64,000 bases of DNA from Treponema sp. (GTDB lineage: Bacteria > Spirochaetota > Spirochaetia > Treponematales > Treponemataceae), in assembly GCA_024402535.1 (NCBI GenBank), contig JAKSTN010000003.1, positions 61,880-125,879 of the forward strand, written 5' to 3'. A model generated the notes under the pieces. The model made no database searches. It was not told the DNA's origin and saw only the letters and a list, made by a program, of their open reading frames with translations. The position numbers and the translations under genes are program-made. Shown here one piece after another: positions 61,199 through 64,000 of this stretch (its first letter is position 1; the number at the start of each line of letters is the position of its first letter).

Positions 61199-62328
61199 GC
61201 AATGCCCTCCGCTGTAGCAAAGTTTTCAAGTGCGGAAGCATAGCCTGCAACTTTTTCATATGGAACATATTCTACAGAAATTATTTTCCCCATGGAAAGA
61301 AATGCTTTTTGCAGTTTTTCACATTCATCTGATTCATTCTGGCAGTCTGATTTATTGAAGGCAATTCTGCTGATTGAACTGCTTCCCGGTTTCATGAAGA
61401 CTGCAAAATGGTAGCTGGCTCCGGAATATTCTGCATGGAGATTGATCTGTTTCAGGTTCTTGTCACTGCTTCCCATAAGCAGCAGAATTTTTCCGTTTCC
61501 AGAAGTTGTTTCTTCAAAAGGATTTGTTATTTCAAAAGGGATTGTAATCCAGGTATTTTCGCTGGTTTTGTCTTTGAAAAAGCCCAGGTGATTCAGCACT
61601 GTAAGTTCTGCAGGTTCATTTGAAAGTTCGCCGCTAAGAACAGTATGCAAAAAGTTTTTAACTTCCGAAAGCCAGGTGTTTTCTGGTTCGGAAGATTGCT
61701 CTGGATTGTTTTGTTCAGCTTTCTGATTTTTTCCTTCAGTGGATTTCTTGTTTTCCTGATTCTGTTCTTTGAAGTTGGAACCGTCATCCACCGCTCGTTT
61801 CACCCGTTTTTGTTCTTCGTTTATAAGTTCTTCAAGTTTCTTTTCCGGATCCGGGGCTTTTTCTGCTTCCCTGCGGAGTTTGTTCATTGTTTTAGGATCC
61901 AGTTTCATTCCCATCTGTTTGAACTGAAGCAGCATCTTAAAAGAAAGGTTATCCTGGGGGAGATTAAGGGAAGCCAGAAGGGAGGCAAGGGCAGGGGATG
62001 CTACAGAATCAAAAAGGTTTCCGGTTTCCAGTATGTTTGTGGTTATTACTTCTTTCAATGAAGCCGCGGATGTTTCAGCCTGGGGATTTATTGTAATAAG
62101 CCCGTTTTTTATGCCGATTTTTCCGGTAAAGGTATCTCCCGGCTTCAGGTCCCTAGCCGAAGTAAGCATAATCCTTGCTCCTGCAACAGAGGCTTCGTAT
62201 TTGCCGTTCCCCTGGGACGCTATAATCCGCACCAGCACAGGACTTCCCGGTTTCAGATGATTTTTATGCTGAACTACATTTGGAGAAGAGTTATGTGCCT
62301 GAACTGATTGAATGGGAGTATCTTTCAC
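61195..62328 (-). CDS. FliK-like / YlqG-like protein
   Basis: A 377-residue protein with an N-terminal SPVLVRIIASQGNGKYEASV and LKPGDTFTGKI part, a hydrophilic middle rich in K, N and E (EQNQENKKSTEGKNQKAEQN), and a C-terminal domain (GNGKILLLMGSSDKNLKQIN; LHAEYSGASYHFAVFMKPGS) that resembles flagellar hook-length control C-termini. Its position before an FlhB-like gene agrees with Bacillus ylqG-ylqH. It starts with GTG at 62328. The perfect -10 box TATAAT ends seven bases earlier and TTGCCT lies 17 bp further up, without a Shine-Dalgarno. First gene of the second minus-strand cluster. Confidence 0.75.
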   Translation of the reverse strand: MKDTPIQSVQAHNSSPNVVQHKNHLKPGSPVLVRIIASQGNGKYEASVAGARIMLTSARDLKPGDTFTGKIGIKNGLITINPQAETSAASLKEVITTNILETGNLFDSVASPALASLLASLNLPQDNLSFKMLLQFKQMGMKLDPKTMNKLRREAEKAPDPEKKLEELINEEQKRVKRAVDDGSNFKEQNQENKKSTEGKNQKAEQNNPEQSSEPENTWLSEVKNFLHTVLSGELSNEPAELTVLNHLGFFKDKTSENTWITIPFEITNPFEETTSGNGKILLLMGSSDKNLKQINLHAEYSGASYHFAVFMKPGSSSISRIAFNKSDCQNESDECEKLQKAFLSMGKIISVEYVPYEKVAGYASALENFATAEGIA

Positions 62329-62335
62329 AAGTTAC

Positions 62336-62364
62336 ATTATACTGAACAAAACTTAAGCAGGCAA
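62336..62364 (-). promoter_or_regulatory. Promoter of the FliK-like gene; predicted leaderless GTG start
   Basis: TTGCCT (62364-62359), 17 bp, TATAAT (62341-62336), seven bases, then GTG 62328. It begins inside the T-run of the rplS terminator. Confidence 0.55.
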
Positions 62365-62397
62365 AAAAAATCCCGCAGAAACTTGCGTTTCTGCGGG
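62363..62397 (-). terminator. Terminator of rimM-trmD-rplS
   Basis: On the minus strand CCCGCAGAAAC pairs with GTTTCTGCGGG, followed by eight T. Confidence 0.9.
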
Positions 62398-62423
62398 TTA
62401 TAAGCTAAGCGCTTAAAGAAAAC

Positions 62424-62861
62424 TTATTTGTTTTCTTCTGCTGCTGCAGCTGCTGCTTTTGCTTCTGCTGCTGCCTGTGCTGCTGCGTTACGAGCTTCGA
62501 GAGCTGCGTTAACTTTAGCACCAACCAGAGTCTTAACTTTAGCTGCTTTACCAACTTTATCACGGATGTAGTAAAGTTTAGCGCGGCGTACTTTACCAGG
62601 GCGTACGATATCAACTTTTACGATACGTGGAGAGTTGTAAGGGAATACACGTTCTACACCTACACCGTAAGAGATTTTGCGTACTGTGAATGTCTGACGA
62701 GCACCTTCGTTCTTTTTGCAGATTACCAGACCTTCGTATACCTGAACACGTTCTGTTTTACCTTCGATAATTTTGAAGTAAACTTTTACTGTGTCACCTA
62801 CATTGAAGTCCTGTGCTCCAGGACGTTTCTGTGTTTCTTCAATTGTCTTAATAAGATCCAT
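62424..62861 (-). CDS. rplS: 50S ribosomal protein L19
   Basis: Structural ribosomal protein at the interface of the subunits. The 145 residues include [50 protein letters not shown] and [19 protein letters not shown]. An alanine-rich, charged extension of about 30 residues (about 117-145, [12 protein letters not shown] at the end) is longer than in E. coli. ATG 62861 follows AGGAAGACTAAA, a Shine-Dalgarno placed inside the 3' end of trmD; the gap to trmD is one base. A longer reading from 62954 would lie within trmD and is rejected. Confidence 0.97.
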   Translation of the reverse strand: MDLIKTIEETQKRPGAQDFNVGDTVKVYFKIIEGKTERVQVYEGLVICKKNEGARQTFTVRKISYGVGVERVFPYNSPRIVKVDIVRPGKVRRAKLYYIRDKVGKAAKVKTLVGAKVNAALEARNAAAQAAAEAKAAAAAAEENK

Positions 62862-62862
62862 T

Positions 62863-63663
62863 TTAGTCTTCCTTAGGATTAGGATTTGCAGGCTTCTTTT
62901 TCCTTCGTTTAGGCTTGTTGTACTTAACCGAAGTCTGCTCTGTAATTTCCTCAATCATCTTTTCGGCTTCTTCAGAAAGCTGTCCGTTCAGTCTTGCAGA
63001 AACGATCATGTCTGGTCGGTTTCTGAAAGTCTTTAGAATGCGTTTTCTAAGACGCCACTTCCGGATTTCTTCGTGATTCCCTGAAAGTAAAACTTCAGGT
63101 ACTTCAAGTCCTTTGTATACAGGAGGTCTTGTATACTGTGGATATTCCAGAAGTCCACCGCAATAACTTTCTTCTTCCAGTGATTCGCTGTTTATAACCC
63201 CGTCAATCAATCTGTAAACAGTATCAATTACTACGGTTGCAGCTACTTCACCGCTGGACATTACGTAATCTCCAATGGAGATTTCCTCATCAACGTAAGT
63301 GTCGATTATTCGCTGGTCGATACCTTCGTAGCGGCCACAAATAAAAATCAGTTCGTCTTTGCAGCTTAATTCTTTTGCCTTAGCCTGTGTAAACTGCTTT
63401 CCGCTAGGTGTTAAGTAAATAACAGTCTTGCGTTTGGCTCCTACACTGTCCAAAGCTTCTCCCAGTGGTTCACAAAGCATTAACTGCCCGGCTCCGCCAC
63501 CGTAAGTTCCGTCATCACAAGTTTGGTGCTTATCGTGGGCAAAATCCCGGATGTTCACCAAATCGTAGGCAATAATATCCTTTTTTACTGCACGAGCCAT
63601 GATTGAGTTTTCAAAATAAGCCCTTACAATATCAGGAAATAAGGTCAGCACAGTAAATTTCAT
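62863..63663 (-). CDS. trmD: tRNA (guanine-N1)-methyltransferase
   Basis: Methylates G37 of tRNAs that read CNN codons, avoiding frameshifts. The 266 residues have [20 protein letters not shown] at the start, and [35 protein letters not shown] and [20 protein letters not shown] of the SAM-binding trefoil knot (S in place of the more usual G in the last motif). The C-terminus is rich in K, P and N ([17 protein letters not shown]). It lies between rimM and rplS, four bases after rimM. Confidence 0.96.
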   Translation of the reverse strand: MKFTVLTLFPDIVRAYFENSIMARAVKKDIIAYDLVNIRDFAHDKHQTCDDGTYGGGAGQLMLCEPLGEALDSVGAKRKTVIYLTPSGKQFTQAKAKELSCKDELIFICGRYEGIDQRIIDTYVDEEISIGDYVMSSGEVAATVVIDTVYRLIDGVINSESLEEESYCGGLLEYPQYTRPPVYKGLEVPEVLLSGNHEEIRKWRLRKRILKTFRNRPDMIVSARLNGQLSEEAEKMIEEITEQTSVKYNKPKRRKKKPANPNPKED

Positions 63664-63667
63664 GGAA

Positions 63668-64000
63668 TTACTCCAGAATCCAGAGGTGCATCAATTGTAC
63701 TGTCTGATTATCAACATCAACTTTACCAATGAACTGGTCTTTGAATGGTATAAGAACCGTTCTGACCTTACCGTTGGAATCATATTTAATGCTGTCATCA
63801 ATACAGCTGCAACTCTCGGAGAGAGAAACCTGTAACAGGTAACCAGCTCCGCCTTCCAATACGTCTGTGATAGTTCCCACACTTTCTGCAGGTGCAGCAG
63901 ACGCTGCCGAAACTCCACCGTCCCAAATAAGGGAACAGTTTTTTAAGTCTTCAATGTACCATTCACCTTTTTTCAAAGGCTTTGCGTACTTTCGGTCAAC
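63668..64000 (-). CDS. rimM: Ribosome maturation factor RimM (partial, N-terminus outside window)
   Basis: Only the last 110 residues are present; the reading frame continues off the right edge. The PRC-barrel part is visible: KYAKPLKKGEWYIEDLKNCS, VGTITDVLEGGAGYLLQVSL, VLIPFKDQFIGKVDVDN. RimM helps mature the 30S head. It carries a longer and less conserved loop (DGGVSAASAAPAESVG) than usual. Position before trmD-rplS confirms the call. Confidence 0.9.
   Translation of the reverse strand, partial: VDRKYAKPLKKGEWYIEDLKNCSLIWDGGVSAASAAPAESVGTITDVLEGGAGYLLQVSLSESCSCIDDSIKYDSNGKVRTVLIPFKDQFIGKVDVDNQTVQLMHLWILE

Noticed and set aside
62862..62954. Longer rplS reading from 62954
   Set aside because: The extra residues lie wholly within trmD; a good ribosome site precedes ATG 62861, where L19 normally begins.

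Overview
The window reads as ordinary chromosomal DNA from a Treponema-like spirochaete, probably a carbohydrate-using gut, rumen or oral species. The evidence is the gene content rather than any marker RNA: an Mla/MCE operon, EarP-type EF-P modification, FliK-like and FlhB-like genes behind rplS, several lipoproteins with spirochaete-style lipoboxes, host-polymer glycosidases (GH3, GH5, GH13, GH77) and an AT-rich, strongly biased codon usage. No rRNA, tRNA, CRISPR array, prophage or intact insertion sequence was seen. Coding density is high, and only one gap (45995-46380) exceeds 300 bases.

Layout, left to right. 1-7.2 kb: a partial HTH-receiver regulator (-), leuB, a domain-permuted GH3 beta-glucosidase, then murE-ddl of peptidoglycan synthesis. 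7.2-19.4 kb: a very large GH13 protein divergent from a TetR regulator, a CotH-type lipoprotein with a cysteine-rich N-terminus, malQ, two small unknown genes, a radical SAM enzyme and ptsN. 19.4-29.1 kb: a membrane-anchored FG-GAP-like protein, a lipoprotein, dnaE and a chemoreceptor. 29.2-34.7 kb: the mlaE-mlaF-mlaD-lipoprotein operon and a long, eukaryote-like guaA. 34.9-44.3 kb: a split ThrE-type exporter, mutS2, purM-purE, an SDR oxidoreductase, recG and yggT. 44.4-47.8 kb: pgi with a duplicated, interrupted 3' end, an unknown gene and a lytic transglycosylase. 47.9-53.0 kb: a LacI-like sensor fused to GGDEF, divergent from rex-serC-serA. 53.2-57.6 kb: a GH5 lipoprotein, an orphan solute-binding protein and a small exported protein. 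57.7-64.0 kb: two minus-strand clusters, rimM-trmD-rplS and then (FliK-like)-(FlhB-like)-unknown-yraN-unknown-unknown-earP-efp.

Working together: glycosidases, malQ, pgi and the solute-binding protein point to growth on alpha- and beta-glucans. Rex, with a clear operator in front of its own gene, links NADH/NAD+ state to a unit that also holds serine synthesis. EarP beside an arginine-type EF-P is a complete translation-factor modification pair, except that dTDP-rhamnose synthesis is outside the window.

The most unusual signals are regulatory and structural. (i) At least nine genes have a -10 box ending 6-7 nt before the start codon and no Shine-Dalgarno, so they probably give leaderless mRNAs. 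(ii) Two divergent gene pairs appear to share one TTG(A/T)CAA heptamer as both -35 boxes. (iii) Three arrays of 7-bp tandem repeats occur; one supplies a -35 box and another a stop codon. (iv) A family of about 100-bp hairpins follows ddl and guaA. (v) The pgi tail is duplicated and the second copy is split by an 89-bp palindromic insert. I do not see a clearly new multi-gene defence or biosynthetic system.
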